Shown piece by piece: positions 17,027 through 24,756 of a stretch of 36,416 nt of DNA (position 1 is the stretch's first letter; each line of letters starts with the position of its first letter). The DNA lies in contig JAHJIQ010000020.1 of the NCBI GenBank assembly GCA_018823285.1, positions 1-36,416 of the forward strand, in the 5' to 3' direction. The position numbers and the translations under genes are program-made. Origin of the DNA: Pseudomonadota bacterium. GTDB taxonomy: Bacteria; Desulfobacterota; Desulfobulbia; Desulfobulbales; JAGXFP01. The notes beneath the pieces are model-generated. The model was not told where the DNA came from and ran no database searches. It saw only the letters and a list, made by a program, of their open reading frames with translations.

Positions 17027-17125
17027 TTCGGGGCACCTTTGACATTTGATCGGAAATTGTTTGATCCCGGGTTGAACTCCCTGTCTTGCCTGTGATTGCA
17101 TCGGCTTCAACCTATTTTAGCGTTT

Positions 17126-17154
17126 ACTTTAATACCTGGAGGCGGCGATGTAAA
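17126..17154 (-). promoter_or_regulatory. Probable promoter of efflux operon
   Basis: Minus strand TTTACA (17154-17149), 17-bp spacer, TAAAGT (17131-17126). About 100 bp upstream of the tolC-like ATG. The match is moderate; no operator palindrome or regulator gene is adjacent. The rest of 17027-17298 shows nothing else. Confidence 0.4.
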
Positions 17155-17298
17155 GTGTGAAAATCAAAAACTGTATCGGGTTTCCAGGCAAAGAGGCGAT
17201 TTGCCACAGGTGTCGCGGGTGCTGCCGGTTGAAGATCAGGAGTTCGCCTGAATCTATGTCTTTTCTGTCAACAGTATGGGTGAACCATGGGCGGGATG

Positions 17299-17916
17299 TC
17301 AAGTGTTGATCAGGGTCAGGGGGTCAATCCCCGCGATGATTTTTTTCGATGCAAATTCCTGCCAGCGCAATTTTTCGGGAGGGGTGTCGGGTGAAACCCA
17401 TGCCGCTGACACATGGAGGTGGGCGGGGCATCCCGAGGAACCGGCCGGGGAGGCAATGGTTCCGACCGCCTCCCCCGGGGCAGGATACAAACCGGGAGAG
17501 ACTTCTGTCAGCACCACCATATGGGCGTAGAAGGTGTGCAGTACCCAGCCGGAAGTGTTCCGGTAATCATGACCGGCCACAACAGTCCGCGCGACCAGAT
17601 CGTTGAAGATCCGCACGATCTTTCCCGGGTAGAGCAGCGGGATCAGGGTTCCCGGTTCAAGTTGGTGGACCTGTTCGTTTTGATCTTGATATGAGACGAG
17701 ATCGATCCCTTCATGGGGGGAAGGCCGCGGGCCCTGATTTCCCCACCATTTCTCCGGATCGTTATACGCCATTCCCGGTTTGAGCAGCCAGTTTCTGAAT
17801 TGACCTGTGTTGAAACCGTTCAGTGCCACAAGGTCCCGGGTGAAAGTTGATGGCGGCAGGGCTGGAAAGAGGGTCATTTTTTTCTGCTTGTAATTGCCGG
17901 GTTTTTCGTTGGACAA
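17299..17916 (-). CDS. M23-like metallopeptidase domain protein
   Basis: About 205 aa from a TTG start, or 192 from the ATG at 17877; neither has a strong ribosome binding site. The LytM/M23 zinc motifs are visible: HEGIDLVSY (His-x3-Asp) and AHLHVS (His-x-His), with HTFYAHM between them. PGEAVGTIASPAGSSGCPAHLH fits the usual G.IG..G.SG.HLH region. M23 enzymes cleave peptidoglycan cross-links outside the cytoplasm, but no signal peptide or TM segment is visible here. It is either cytoplasmic, exported by another route, or has lost its signal. It is monocistronic and divergent from the octahaem cytochrome gene. Confidence 0.7.
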   Translation of the reverse strand: MSNEKPGNYKQKKMTLFPALPPSTFTRDLVALNGFNTGQFRNWLLKPGMAYNDPEKWWGNQGPRPSPHEGIDLVSYQDQNEQVHQLEPGTLIPLLYPGKIVRIFNDLVARTVVAGHDYRNTSGWVLHTFYAHMVVLTEVSPGLYPAPGEAVGTIASPAGSSGCPAHLHVSAAWVSPDTPPEKLRWQEFASKKIIAGIDPLTLINT

Positions 17917-18013
17917 TGATCTGGTCTGCGAAGCAAAGCCATTACGGGGTTCCTGGTCGGCCCCGCGCTGCCCGCTTTCACCCGCAGGGTGACCTTCAAT
18001 AAAACCGGGAAAA

Positions 18014-18027
18014 TTGATTCAGGTCAA
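18014..18027. promoter_or_regulatory. FNR/DNR-like activator site
   Basis: TTGATTCAGGTCAA matches the FNR/DNR palindrome TTGAT-N4-ATCAA at 9 of 10 positions. Its centre (18020.5) is 41.5 bp upstream of the start predicted from the -10 box at 18050-18055, the exact geometry of class II CRP/FNR activation. An oxygen- or NO-responsive CRP/FNR-family regulator is inferred. Confidence 0.6.
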
Positions 18028-18049
18028 GGATGAGATGCCGCCATCTTTA

Positions 18050-18055
18050 TATATT
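18050..18055 (+). promoter_or_regulatory. -10 element of the octahaem cytochrome promoter
   Basis: TATATT preceded by no -35 consensus, as expected for an activator-dependent promoter; the FNR-like box occupies the -35 region. Predicted start about 18062, giving a leader of roughly 119 nt that contains the dispersed repeat at 18076-18132. Confidence 0.5.
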
Positions 18056-18075
18056 CGCCCTGAGAAGGGACTTTT

Positions 18076-18132
18076 TTCACCCTTCGGGTATAAAGTTTCG
18101 TATGAGCAGGCAAGCTGCTCAACTCAGCTTTA
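18076..18132 (+). repeat. Double-hairpin dispersed repeat, copy 2
   Basis: A 57-bp copy differing from 8418-8473 by one inserted A and two substitutions. Both hairpins (ACCC-TTC-GGGT and GAGCAG/CTGCTC) are kept. It would lie in the 5' leader of the octahaem gene, between the promoter and the ribosome binding site. Confidence 0.85.
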
Positions 18133-18180
18133 TCCGGGGCAGGGTTGACAAAAAATAAATCTTAACGATGAGGGAGAAAA

Positions 18181-19410
18181 ATGAAGAAGCTGAAGAGGTT
18201 GTTGTTGAGTGTGGTCTTTTTAGCAGTCGCTGTCGGACTGCCCGCCATGGCTATGGCTCTGGAAAGCAAATGTGTGGAGTGCCATAAAAAGGTGACCCCG
18301 AACATCGTGAAAGATTATATGTCCGGAGCGATGGGGAAATCAGGAACGGTGGAGTGCGCGAGTTGTCATGGCGCTGAACACACGACGGCGGATGATGCGA
18401 TCAAGGCCGTGATGCCCACCGAGAAAACCTGTCAGCAATGTCATGAAAAGCAGCATGGCCAGTATATGTCCGGGAAACACATGGCGGCATGGATCGCCAT
18501 GTCGGCAATGCCGAAAACAGGGTTCCAGCCACACGCCTATATCCAGGGGCTCAAGGGCTGCGGCGGCTGTCACAAAATCGGGGTTCGCGATGAAGATTCG
18601 CGGGCGGAGTCACGATACGGCTCGCCTTGTGATTCCTGCCATACCCGACATAAATTCTCCAAGGAGGAGGCCAATAAACCGGAGGCCTGTCGCACCTGTC
18701 ACATGGGGTTTGACCATCCGCAATGGGAGATGTGGTCCAGTTCGAAACATGGAATCATCTACCAGACCGAAGGGGACACCGGTCGGGCTCCCAAATGCCA
18801 GACCTGTCACATGGAAAATGGCGACCATCGGGTGATGACCTCCTGGGGTTTTCTGGCCTTGCGTCTGCCCGAGGCAGATGAAGAGTGGATGGGATACCGG
18901 ACCTCAATCCTCAAAGGGTTGCATGTTCTCGACCCGGAGGGGAAACCGACCGGCCGTCTTGAGGTGGTCAAGGCCGGAATGGTCGCCAGGCTGACCGCAG
19001 AGTCATGGCAGGCTGAACGGGACCGGATGGTCGAAGTCTGCAGTAAGTGCCACAGTCGGTCCTATGCCTTGACCAATCTTGAGAACGCCGATGCGATGAT
19101 CAAGGAAGCGGATAAGCTGATGGCCGAGGCGGTGGAGATTGTCGCCTTTCTCTATAAGAAGGGAATTCTGCAGCCGGAGGAAGGGAAGGCCGCCTACCCG
19201 GACATGCTGACTTTCTATGATGCCAAGAGCCCGATCGAGCAGACACTCTATGTCATGTTCCTCGAACACCGGATGAGGGCTTTCCAGGGCGCCTTCCATA
19301 TGAACCCTGATTATACGACCTGGTACGGTCTGGCAGAGATGAAGAAGGATATTGTCGAAATCAGGAGTGAGGCTAAAAAGCTGATCATGGAGAGCGAGCG
19401 AAACAACTAG
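18181..19410 (+). CDS. HAO-like octahaem cytochrome c
   Basis: 409 aa. A Sec signal peptide (1-26, cut after AMA) and eight CxxCH haem sites at Cys 31, 59, 84, 127, 150, 170, 206 and 287 identify a periplasmic octahaem protein. Their spacing and the C-terminal helical part with NPDYTTWYGLAEM (375-386) follow the hydroxylamine-oxidoreductase-like family (HAO, epsilon-HAO, octahaem reductases). Members oxidise hydroxylamine or hydrazine or reduce nitrite or NO. No C-terminal anchor is present and it is shorter than bacterial HAO, so a soluble reductive form is more likely. GAGGGAG precedes the ATG. A terminator follows, so it is monocistronic. Substrate unknown. Confidence 0.88.
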   Translation: MKKLKRLLLSVVFLAVAVGLPAMAMALESKCVECHKKVTPNIVKDYMSGAMGKSGTVECASCHGAEHTTADDAIKAVMPTEKTCQQCHEKQHGQYMSGKHMAAWIAMSAMPKTGFQPHAYIQGLKGCGGCHKIGVRDEDSRAESRYGSPCDSCHTRHKFSKEEANKPEACRTCHMGFDHPQWEMWSSSKHGIIYQTEGDTGRAPKCQTCHMENGDHRVMTSWGFLALRLPEADEEWMGYRTSILKGLHVLDPEGKPTGRLEVVKAGMVARLTAESWQAERDRMVEVCSKCHSRSYALTNLENADAMIKEADKLMAEAVEIVAFLYKKGILQPEEGKAAYPDMLTFYDAKSPIEQTLYVMFLEHRMRAFQGAFHMNPDYTTWYGLAEMKKDIVEIRSEAKKLIMESERNN

Positions 19411-19437
19411 CTGCCAGCAGAGGTGAAAGAGTTGTCG

Positions 19438-19471
19438 GGGAAGGTCCTTCAGTGGGCCTTCCCTTTTTTTT
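19438..19471 (+). terminator. Rho-independent terminator of octahaem gene
   Basis: GGGAAGGTCC (19438-19447), 6-nt loop, GGGCCTTCCC (19454-19463), then eight T residues (19464-19471). A 10-bp stem with one G-T pair. Confidence 0.92.
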
Positions 19472-20448
19472 GTCTCCTCCAAAAAATAATACCTTTTACA
19501 GAATGAGAAACTGGCACAAAAGCAGCCGGATATGAGCAATGCTGCCGGCGTGTCATTCCGGCATGTTTTTAGCCGGAGGTATGGCAAGACTCCAATCCGG
19601 CAGCTGATTAATCCCATATGGAGATCGGCGTCACAAGGTATTTATTGTCAGTCGCGGAGAAATTTCTCATGTCAAATCGAATTTGAACTCCGTTTGATTC
19701 TCTGCTGGGTATTGGTATCAGAATCTTCCTCAGCATCTGTTCCCGTCTCGGTCAGAAATCTCCTGTAGTATTCGTCTGGAATTTACAGGAAAAACACCAG
19801 TGATGGAGCCAACAGAAACGGGAGCTTTCTGCTCCTTGTTTTCAGGGGTGATCTGGCGCAAAGCTGTTAAAATGTGTGTACTATATTGTCCGCTCAGGGC
19901 GCAATGTGCGCCCAAAAATAACTCGAGCGGGTGAAAGTGCGGAGGTTGTCGCGCTGGAGCCCAAGGTGATGGTGATAAAATGTAATGTATTCGGTTAGTT
20001 GTGAGTTTAGTGGCGGTGAGAAAGGGGGCGCATGATGCAGGTTTCGGCTGAAAAACAATTATTAACCGGGAGAAAAATAAGTCTTTTTTTTTGTCGTTTA
20101 AAATAGTTAATAAAAACAGTAATTTAGCAGATGGCTGGTTCGGGGCCAATGCGGTCTGTCGTAGAATATTGTGGTAAGTTAAGTGCTTGTTGTTATATTG
20201 TTATTCGGCCGTCTTGGAGGGCGGTTTTTCCTAAAGAGAATATTCCGGTTTAGATCAGTATCCGGCCTCTTATTTACTTGACAATAGATACTTCCATTTT
20301 ATAGAATGTGAATCATGCAGTAGGGGGTGGTGGTCAGGCTTCTCTGTCGAGAGTTGGCCGGCTGCAAAAAAGCTGTAACTGATCCTTGGCGATCAATTCT
20401 TCACACAGCTTGGAAATCGATTCAATGTGTTCTGAATGGAGGTTTCAA
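19472..20448. other. Long intergenic region with repeats and a promoter
   Basis: Nearly 1 kb with no believable gene. It holds a REP-like hairpin CCGGC..GCCGG (19558-19576) in the phrase GTCATTCCGGCATG, and a perfect 7-bp inverted repeat GGGCGCA-atg-TGCGCCC (19897-19913). There is also a weak terminator-like CCGTC/GGCGG stem followed by TTTTT (about 20210-20229), and the promoter at 20278-20305. The A/T-rich middle (19980-20120) carries no recognised element. The 19897-19913 palindrome resembles in its GGGCG core the inverted repeat upstream of the second nrfD. Confidence 0.55.
20278..20307 (+). promoter_or_regulatory. Sigma-70-type promoter of nrfD operon 1
   Basis: Consensus TTGACA at 20278-20283 and TATAGA at 20300-20305 (16-bp spacer), or TAGAAT at 20302-20307 (18 bp). 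It lies about 145 bp upstream of the micro-protein gene. No sigma-54 match was found for this operon, unlike the second nrfD. Confidence 0.55.
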
Positions 20449-20574
20449 ATGGAAGGGATATTGTTTCTGGTCTTCTGGATAGGAAGTGCCGCAATTCATA
20501 CTTTATACGAGCTCAAGATCAAGCCGGTGCTGGCAGCTGCTGAGGATAATGGTACCGACTATCCCGGGTTCTGA
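20449..20574 (+). CDS. 41-residue single-TM micro-protein
   Basis: 41 aa beginning MEGILFLVFWIGSAAIHTLYE. One membrane segment (residues 2-20) is followed by a short charged C-terminus ending GTDYPGF. The ATG at 20449 is selected because GGAGG sits 6-7 bp upstream; the longer frame from 20386 has no such signal and adds a polar stretch. It lies 66 bp before the first nrfD and is probably co-transcribed. Small bitopic proteins commonly accompany membrane respiratory subunits as assembly or accessory chains; that role is inferred. No family is recognised. Confidence 0.75.
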   Translation: MEGILFLVFWIGSAAIHTLYELKIKPVLAAAEDNGTDYPGF

Positions 20575-20640
20575 AAGGTTTGTGTTGATAGCTGTTTATG
20601 GAATGGGAAAGTGAAAAATCATTAAATTAGGGAGGATGCA

Positions 20641-21834
20641 GTGAAAAATTTACTCGCAAGTGTTATTCCGCAGGAAGGCGGGCTTGAGGTCGAAACCTCG
20701 AGCGGTTACAACGTTGCGGTCGTGATCAGCGCGCTGTTCGTTGCGGCAGGTATTGCGGCAGGACTCCATGCCATGATCATCGGCCATGAGCATGCCTACA
20801 ACAATACCCGGGAAGTCCCATGGGGCTTGTTGATCGCAGCTTACGTCTTTTTTGTCGTCACCTCGACCGGACTGTGTCTGGTTTCTTCAATCGGTCACGT
20901 ATTTAATGTGGAAGTTTTGAAACCCATTGCCAAGCGTTCCGTGTTCCTGGCGATTGTATCGATTGTCGCCGGATTTCTGGTCATCGGTTTCGAGATCGAG
21001 AATCCCTGGCGGATGCCGATCTACAACATGCTGACCCCCAATCCGACCTCCAATATCTGGTGGATGGGGACCCTCTACGGCGCCTATCTTTTCTTCATGG
21101 CGATTGAGTTCGCCCTGTTGCAGATGGGCAAGCACAAGCAGGCCGGGATCCTCGGTCTGCTGGGCGTGGTTTCAGGTATTGCGGCCCACAGCAACCTGGG
21201 TGCGGTTTTCGGCTTGCTGGGTGGACGCGAATTCTGGCACGGCCCCTATATGCCTATCTATTTTATCACTTCAGCGATGATGTCCGGTTGTGCGGCGGTT
21301 ATCTTTTTCACCTGGATCGGCTACAAGGCCAACGGCTGGAAGATGAGTGAGCCGATGAAAGAGGCCCTCTATACCACCGCCAAACTCGGTGCAACCCTGA
21401 CCGCAGTCATCATGTTTTTCACCACCTGGAAAATGATCTCGGGGGTGAGCGGTCATCCGCCGGGAAAATATGAAGCGATGATGTCTCTGATCAATGGCCC
21501 GTACTCTCTGAATTTCTGGGCCGGGGAAGTGATGCTGGGTATGGTTATTCCGTTTTTCCTGATTGTTTCAGTGAAAGGGCGCAATCTGCCGGTGCTGTTT
21601 GTTGCTTCGGTTTCAGCAATCATCGGCATCTTCTTCATGAGATACGATCTGGTCGTGGTCGGTTTTCTGGTTCCCCATTTCCATGGCATGGGTGTGGTGG
21701 ATCTGCCCCATCTGTTTTCCTATATCCCTTCAATGCATGAGATCCTCATCACCCTCGGCGGTATCGGTCTCTGCGTTATGGGATTTCTGATGGGCGAGCG
21801 TCTGTTCCGCGGGCATCTTTCAGAGGACCATTGA
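20641..21834 (+). CDS. NrfD/PsrC-family quinol-interacting membrane subunit 1
   Basis: 397 aa, about ten TM helices, matching the NrfD/polysulfide-reductase PsrC superfamily by length and pattern (EVPWGLLIAAYVFFVVTSTG; ENPWRMPIYNMLTPNPTSNI). These subunits bind (mena)quinone and exchange electrons with a 16-Cys FeS partner; none is encoded in this operon, but one lies at 24818. GTG start at 20641 with GGAGG 8 bp upstream. It is clearly paralogous to the protein at 28963: the AYNNTRE-PWG-LIA, STGLCL, ENPWR and SNIWWMGTLYG blocks are shared. The double-hairpin repeat starts at the last base of its stop codon, followed by a merR gene. Confidence 0.9.
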   Translation: MKNLLASVIPQEGGLEVETSSGYNVAVVISALFVAAGIAAGLHAMIIGHEHAYNNTREVPWGLLIAAYVFFVVTSTGLCLVSSIGHVFNVEVLKPIAKRSVFLAIVSIVAGFLVIGFEIENPWRMPIYNMLTPNPTSNIWWMGTLYGAYLFFMAIEFALLQMGKHKQAGILGLLGVVSGIAAHSNLGAVFGLLGGREFWHGPYMPIYFITSAMMSGCAAVIFFTWIGYKANGWKMSEPMKEALYTTAKLGATLTAVIMFFTTWKMISGVSGHPPGKYEAMMSLINGPYSLNFWAGEVMLGMVIPFFLIVSVKGRNLPVLFVASVSAIIGIFFMRYDLVVVGFLVPHFHGMGVVDLPHLFSYIPSMHEILITLGGIGLCVMGFLMGERLFRGHLSEDH

Positions 21835-21888
21835 AGCTTAAGTTGAGCAACTTGTCTGCTCATACGAAACTTGTACCCGTAGGGTGGA
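21834..21888 (-). repeat. Double-hairpin dispersed repeat, copy 3 (inverted)
   Basis: A 55-bp copy in opposite orientation to the other two. The first hairpin has a changed loop but an intact stem (ACCC-TAC-GGGT against ACCC-TTC-GGGT); the second stem has one substitution (GAGCAG/TTGCTC). It begins on the last base of the nrfD stop codon. Confidence 0.8.
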
Positions 21889-21925
21889 AGTGGCGTTGAA
21901 AGTATTGGCATACTATTAAAGGTTT

Positions 21926-21962
21926 GACGGCCCGGACCGGCCCAGGTGTGATCCGGGCCGTC
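21926..21962. other. Intercistronic 11-bp GC hairpin before merR 1
   Basis: GACGGCCCGGA (21926-21936) and TCCGGGCCGTC (21952-21962) are perfectly complementary, loop 15 nt. No run of T follows. It sits between nrfD and merR, as does the unrelated-sequence hairpin at 30187-30216, suggesting an mRNA-processing or attenuation role. Confidence 0.8.
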
Positions 21963-21989
21963 TTCAACCATGAGTTATCGAGATTCGAA

Positions 21990-22436
21990 ATGGTTCCAAG
22001 AAAAAAATTTGATGTGCAGCCTTTGACTCCCGACACCCCGATCTATCCGATTGGGGTCGCGGCCAAGATTCTGGATGTCCATCCGAGAACGTTGCGTATC
22101 TACGAAGATGAAGGATTGATCTCTCCGGCCCATAAAGGGGCAAGGAGGATGTTCTCGGAGAACGACATCAAGTGGGTAAACTGCCTGCGCAAGCTGATCC
22201 ATGAGCAGGGGGTCAGTATTCCGGGTCTGAAGAAGCTTCTCACCCTTGCGCCATGCTGGGAAGTTGCCGACTGTCCGGTCGAGATCCACGCACACTGCAA
22301 CGCCCTGATCGACAAGGCTGCGCCGAGGAGGTTGCGGCTGGCCGGGGACGAACAGGCCGAGGCCGAAGCGAAACAGGCCGAGCGAAGGGCTCGGGAGAAT
22401 GCAGGGCAACATAAAAAAAAAACAGGTCAAAACTGA
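21990..22436 (+). CDS. MerR-family regulator with four cysteines, paralogue 1
   Basis: 148 aa from the ATG at 21990; an upstream TTG at 21924 lies inside the hairpin and is unlikely. The MerR winged-helix DNA-binding part is clear: YPIGVAAKILDVHPRTLRIYE, EGLISPAHKGARRMFSENDIKWV. After the linker helix comes LAPCWEVADCPVEIHAHC, giving Cys65, Cys89, Cys95 and Cys103; the spacing x23-x5-x7 is identical in the paralogue at 30232. This differs from the SoxR (Cx2CxCx5C) and MerR mercury patterns. It could bind an FeS cluster, zinc or haem, or be a redox switch. The C-terminus is Ala/Glu/Lys-rich and low complexity. A terminator follows. Confidence 0.85.
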   Translation: MVPRKKFDVQPLTPDTPIYPIGVAAKILDVHPRTLRIYEDEGLISPAHKGARRMFSENDIKWVNCLRKLIHEQGVSIPGLKKLLTLAPCWEVADCPVEIHAHCNALIDKAAPRRLRLAGDEQAEAEAKQAERRARENAGQHKKKTGQN

Positions 22437-22523
22437 TCGTGCTGGCTTCTTATCGGCAACAATCGATGCCGGGGGGATTACAGCAGGGGGTTTTGTAAGT
22501 AGCTGATATATTTGTGTGTTTTT

Positions 22524-22555
22524 AAAAGCCGGGGCGGTTGCTCCGGCTTTTTTTT
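22524..22555 (+). terminator. Rho-independent terminator of nrfD operon 1
   Basis: AAAAGCCGG (22524-22532), 10-nt loop, CCGGCTTTT (22543-22551) continuing into a T tract to 22555. Confidence 0.88.
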
Positions 22556-22596
22556 GTTTTCAGAATGCCGATCAAATACAGTCGCTGATACCCGGA

Positions 22597-24288
22597 TTAC
22601 TCTTCGAGGCCGTATCTGCTGATCTTTCTTCTTAAGGTGTCCTTTGAAATCCCGAGATCCCGGCAGGTGGCGAGCTTTTTCCATTTGTTGCGTTCAAGTG
22701 CTGAGAGGATGGCCTGCTTTTCAATGTCTTCAAGGGACCGGGCTCCGGCAGAGGGAGTTGCGACGGCCGATCCGGTTCTGGGGGCGAAAGGTTCCGGCAG
22801 ATGCTCGGGCTGAATATAGCCTGCATGGCAGAGGATGAATGAATACTCGATGATGTTTTCCAGCTCCCTGATGTTGCCCGGGAAATTATGTTTCATTAGA
22901 ATATCCATTGCAGCTTCTGAAATTCCGACAATCTCCTTGCCCTGTCGCTCGCTGAACAATTTGACGAAGTGCTCGCAAAGCATCGGGATGTCTTCCCGTC
23001 TCTCCCTCAGCGGGGGAAGGCTCAGTTTGACCACGTTCAGCCGGTAATAGAGGTCGTCGCGGAAAAGACCTTCTTCGACCAGGGTATGAAGATCGCGATT
23101 GGTGGCGGCGATAATTCTGACGTTGGCGGAAACAGGTTTGCTGGAGCCAAGGGGTTCATAGACTTTTTCCTGGAGAACCCGGAGGAGTTTTACCTGGAGC
23201 GATGAGGGGATGTCGCCGATTTCGTCAAGGAAGAGGGTGCCCCCTTCGGCTGCGGCAAAACGCCCGGACCGGTCCTGCTTGGCATCGGTGAAGGCTCCGG
23301 CTTTGTAGCCGAACAGTTCTGATTCAAGAAGGGTTTCCGGCAGCGCCCCACAGTTCACGGTAATAAAAGGGCCGTCTTTCCGCGGGCTCGAGTGATGGGT
23401 CGCCTTGGCAATGAGTTCCTTTCCGGTTCCGCTTTCCCCAAGGACCAGAACATTGCTTTCGCTTCTGGCAATTTCCGGAAGAATCTCAAAAATCCTTCGC
23501 ATGCTGTCGCTCTTACTGATGATCTCACCGAAGTTGAACTTCTTTTTGATCCGGCGCTGCAGGGTATAGACATCGCTTAAATCACGGAAGGTTTCCACGC
23601 CGCCGATGATGTTGCCGGCTCCATCGACAAGCGGGGAGGCGCTGACACTGATCGGAATTCTTTTGCCGTTGGTATTGCGCATGTTCACCGAGTGGCTCGA
23701 AACGGGCTTTCCCCGGTAAAGGCTCATGGCGATGGGGCAGTCAGCGCCGCAGTGGTCCGAGTTGAATACCTCGCTGCAGGAACGGCCGATCGCTTCTTCC
23801 CGGGACCAGCCGGTGACTCTCTCGGCAGATTTATTGAAGGAAGTGATTTTCCAGTTCCGGTCAACCGTGAAGACACCATCGGCAACACTTTCAATCACCA
23901 TCCGGTGTTGGATTGATTCTGTTTGATCATAAAAACTGATCAACCCGCCATCCGGAAGGCCTTCTTCACCTGCAAAAGGGGTGATGGTAATGGCGACGGG
24001 TACCATGTCGCCTTTCTGGGTCATGAGAAACAGGGGGTGCCTGACAGTATTTATCACCGGGGAGCCGGGGGTAAAGAGAGTAAGATCATCCCCCGCTCTT
24101 GGTCTGAAAAAATCAGATACCGGTGTTCCGCACACCTTTTCGGCGTGGTATCCGCTCATGGTTTCTGCGGCTTTGTTGATGAATGCCGTTTGGCATGAAC
24201 GGTCGAAGAGGATGATTCCTTCTTCAAGGCAGTCCAGTATCCGGGGGTGGAAATGATCGGTCGAGATGCAACTTGAATTTTCGCTCAT
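22597..24288 (-). CDS. PAS-PAS sigma-54-dependent activator
   Basis: 563 aa. Two PAS domains (about 12-115 and 125-240), the second with a Cys pair (SDHCGADCPIAM). Then comes the AAA+ sigma-54 interaction domain: Walker A GESGTGKE (about 280), the sigma-54-contact loop as GAFTDA instead of GAFTGA (about 330), Walker B TLFLDEIGD and RLNVVKLSLPPLRER. A Fis-type HTH (about 525-560, LATCRDLGISKDTLRRKI) ends the protein. There is no receiver domain, so it senses signals through PAS rather than phosphorylation. It lies divergent from the FeS/c7 genes and is the natural activator for the sigma-54 promoter at 28875; that is inferred. It is not NifA: no GAF domain is seen. Confidence 0.9.
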   Translation of the reverse strand: MSENSSCISTDHFHPRILDCLEEGIILFDRSCQTAFINKAAETMSGYHAEKVCGTPVSDFFRPRAGDDLTLFTPGSPVINTVRHPLFLMTQKGDMVPVAITITPFAGEEGLPDGGLISFYDQTESIQHRMVIESVADGVFTVDRNWKITSFNKSAERVTGWSREEAIGRSCSEVFNSDHCGADCPIAMSLYRGKPVSSHSVNMRNTNGKRIPISVSASPLVDGAGNIIGGVETFRDLSDVYTLQRRIKKKFNFGEIISKSDSMRRIFEILPEIARSESNVLVLGESGTGKELIAKATHHSSPRKDGPFITVNCGALPETLLESELFGYKAGAFTDAKQDRSGRFAAAEGGTLFLDEIGDIPSSLQVKLLRVLQEKVYEPLGSSKPVSANVRIIAATNRDLHTLVEEGLFRDDLYYRLNVVKLSLPPLRERREDIPMLCEHFVKLFSERQGKEIVGISEAAMDILMKHNFPGNIRELENIIEYSFILCHAGYIQPEHLPEPFAPRTGSAVATPSAGARSLEDIEKQAILSALERNKWKKLATCRDLGISKDTLRRKISRYGLEE

Positions 24289-24491
24289 TATCAGGCCCCG
24301 TATTACACCGGTTGTCAGGTTTGATCAGGCAAACAACTGAGAACATTAAATAAACTAAACCTTAAAAGTCAAATGGAATAAAACGCTTAAAGTATTGACA
24401 TCCCAGCAGCCACGGGCGGGAAAACGCCAAATCAAAGGGTGGTGGGTTATTTATTTATCTGCCTGTCATTTCAGGGAAGTTCATTAATGAC

Positions 24492-24519
24492 TTGACAGGG
24501 AATTCTGCCAAATTAATAT
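24492..24519 (+). promoter_or_regulatory. Sigma-70-type promoter of FeS-cytochrome operon
   Basis: TTGACA (24492-24497), 16-bp spacer, TAATAT (24514-24519). It predicts a transcription start near 24526 and a 5' leader of about 290 nt. Confidence 0.55.
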
Positions 24520-24731
24520 AGTTCAGTTTTTTATGATTGGGGGAATTCTGCTGAAGGAAATATAGTTTCTGGAACCGAAGCTGTTTCTGGAATCCTTAAT
24601 CTGATTCATGATATGGGGTCCGGAGACGGCTCGTTGGAGCGGCGGTTGTATTCCCCGCTGCAGCTCGTCCGGTGTCTTCAGGGGAACTGGGGTGATGCCC
24701 GATTTGCACAACTGATATGTGAAAGAGGATT

Positions 24732-24756
24732 CGGAGGTGGCGAGCCACCGCCTCCG
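24732..24756 (+). other. Leader hairpin upstream of FeS gene
   Basis: CGGAG-GTGG-cgag-CCAC-CGC-CTCCG: a stem of nine pairs with a 3-nt bulge and a 4-nt loop, 62 bp before the start codon. It may regulate translation or transcript stability. Confidence 0.6.

Noticed and set aside
19512..19527. Sigma-54-like sequence CTGGCAC-N5-CAGC
   Set aside because: The -12 element has GC but not TTGC, and no gene lies within 900 bp downstream.
19532..19768. 78-codon plus-strand frame downstream of the octahaem terminator
   Set aside because: It runs through a REP-like hairpin, has no ribosome binding site and no recognisable protein features.
22597..24288. Possibility that the sigma-54 activator is NifA
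   Set aside because: The N-terminal region has two PAS domains and no GAF domain or NifA interdomain Cys motif, and the gene lies in the respiratory island rather than the nif run.
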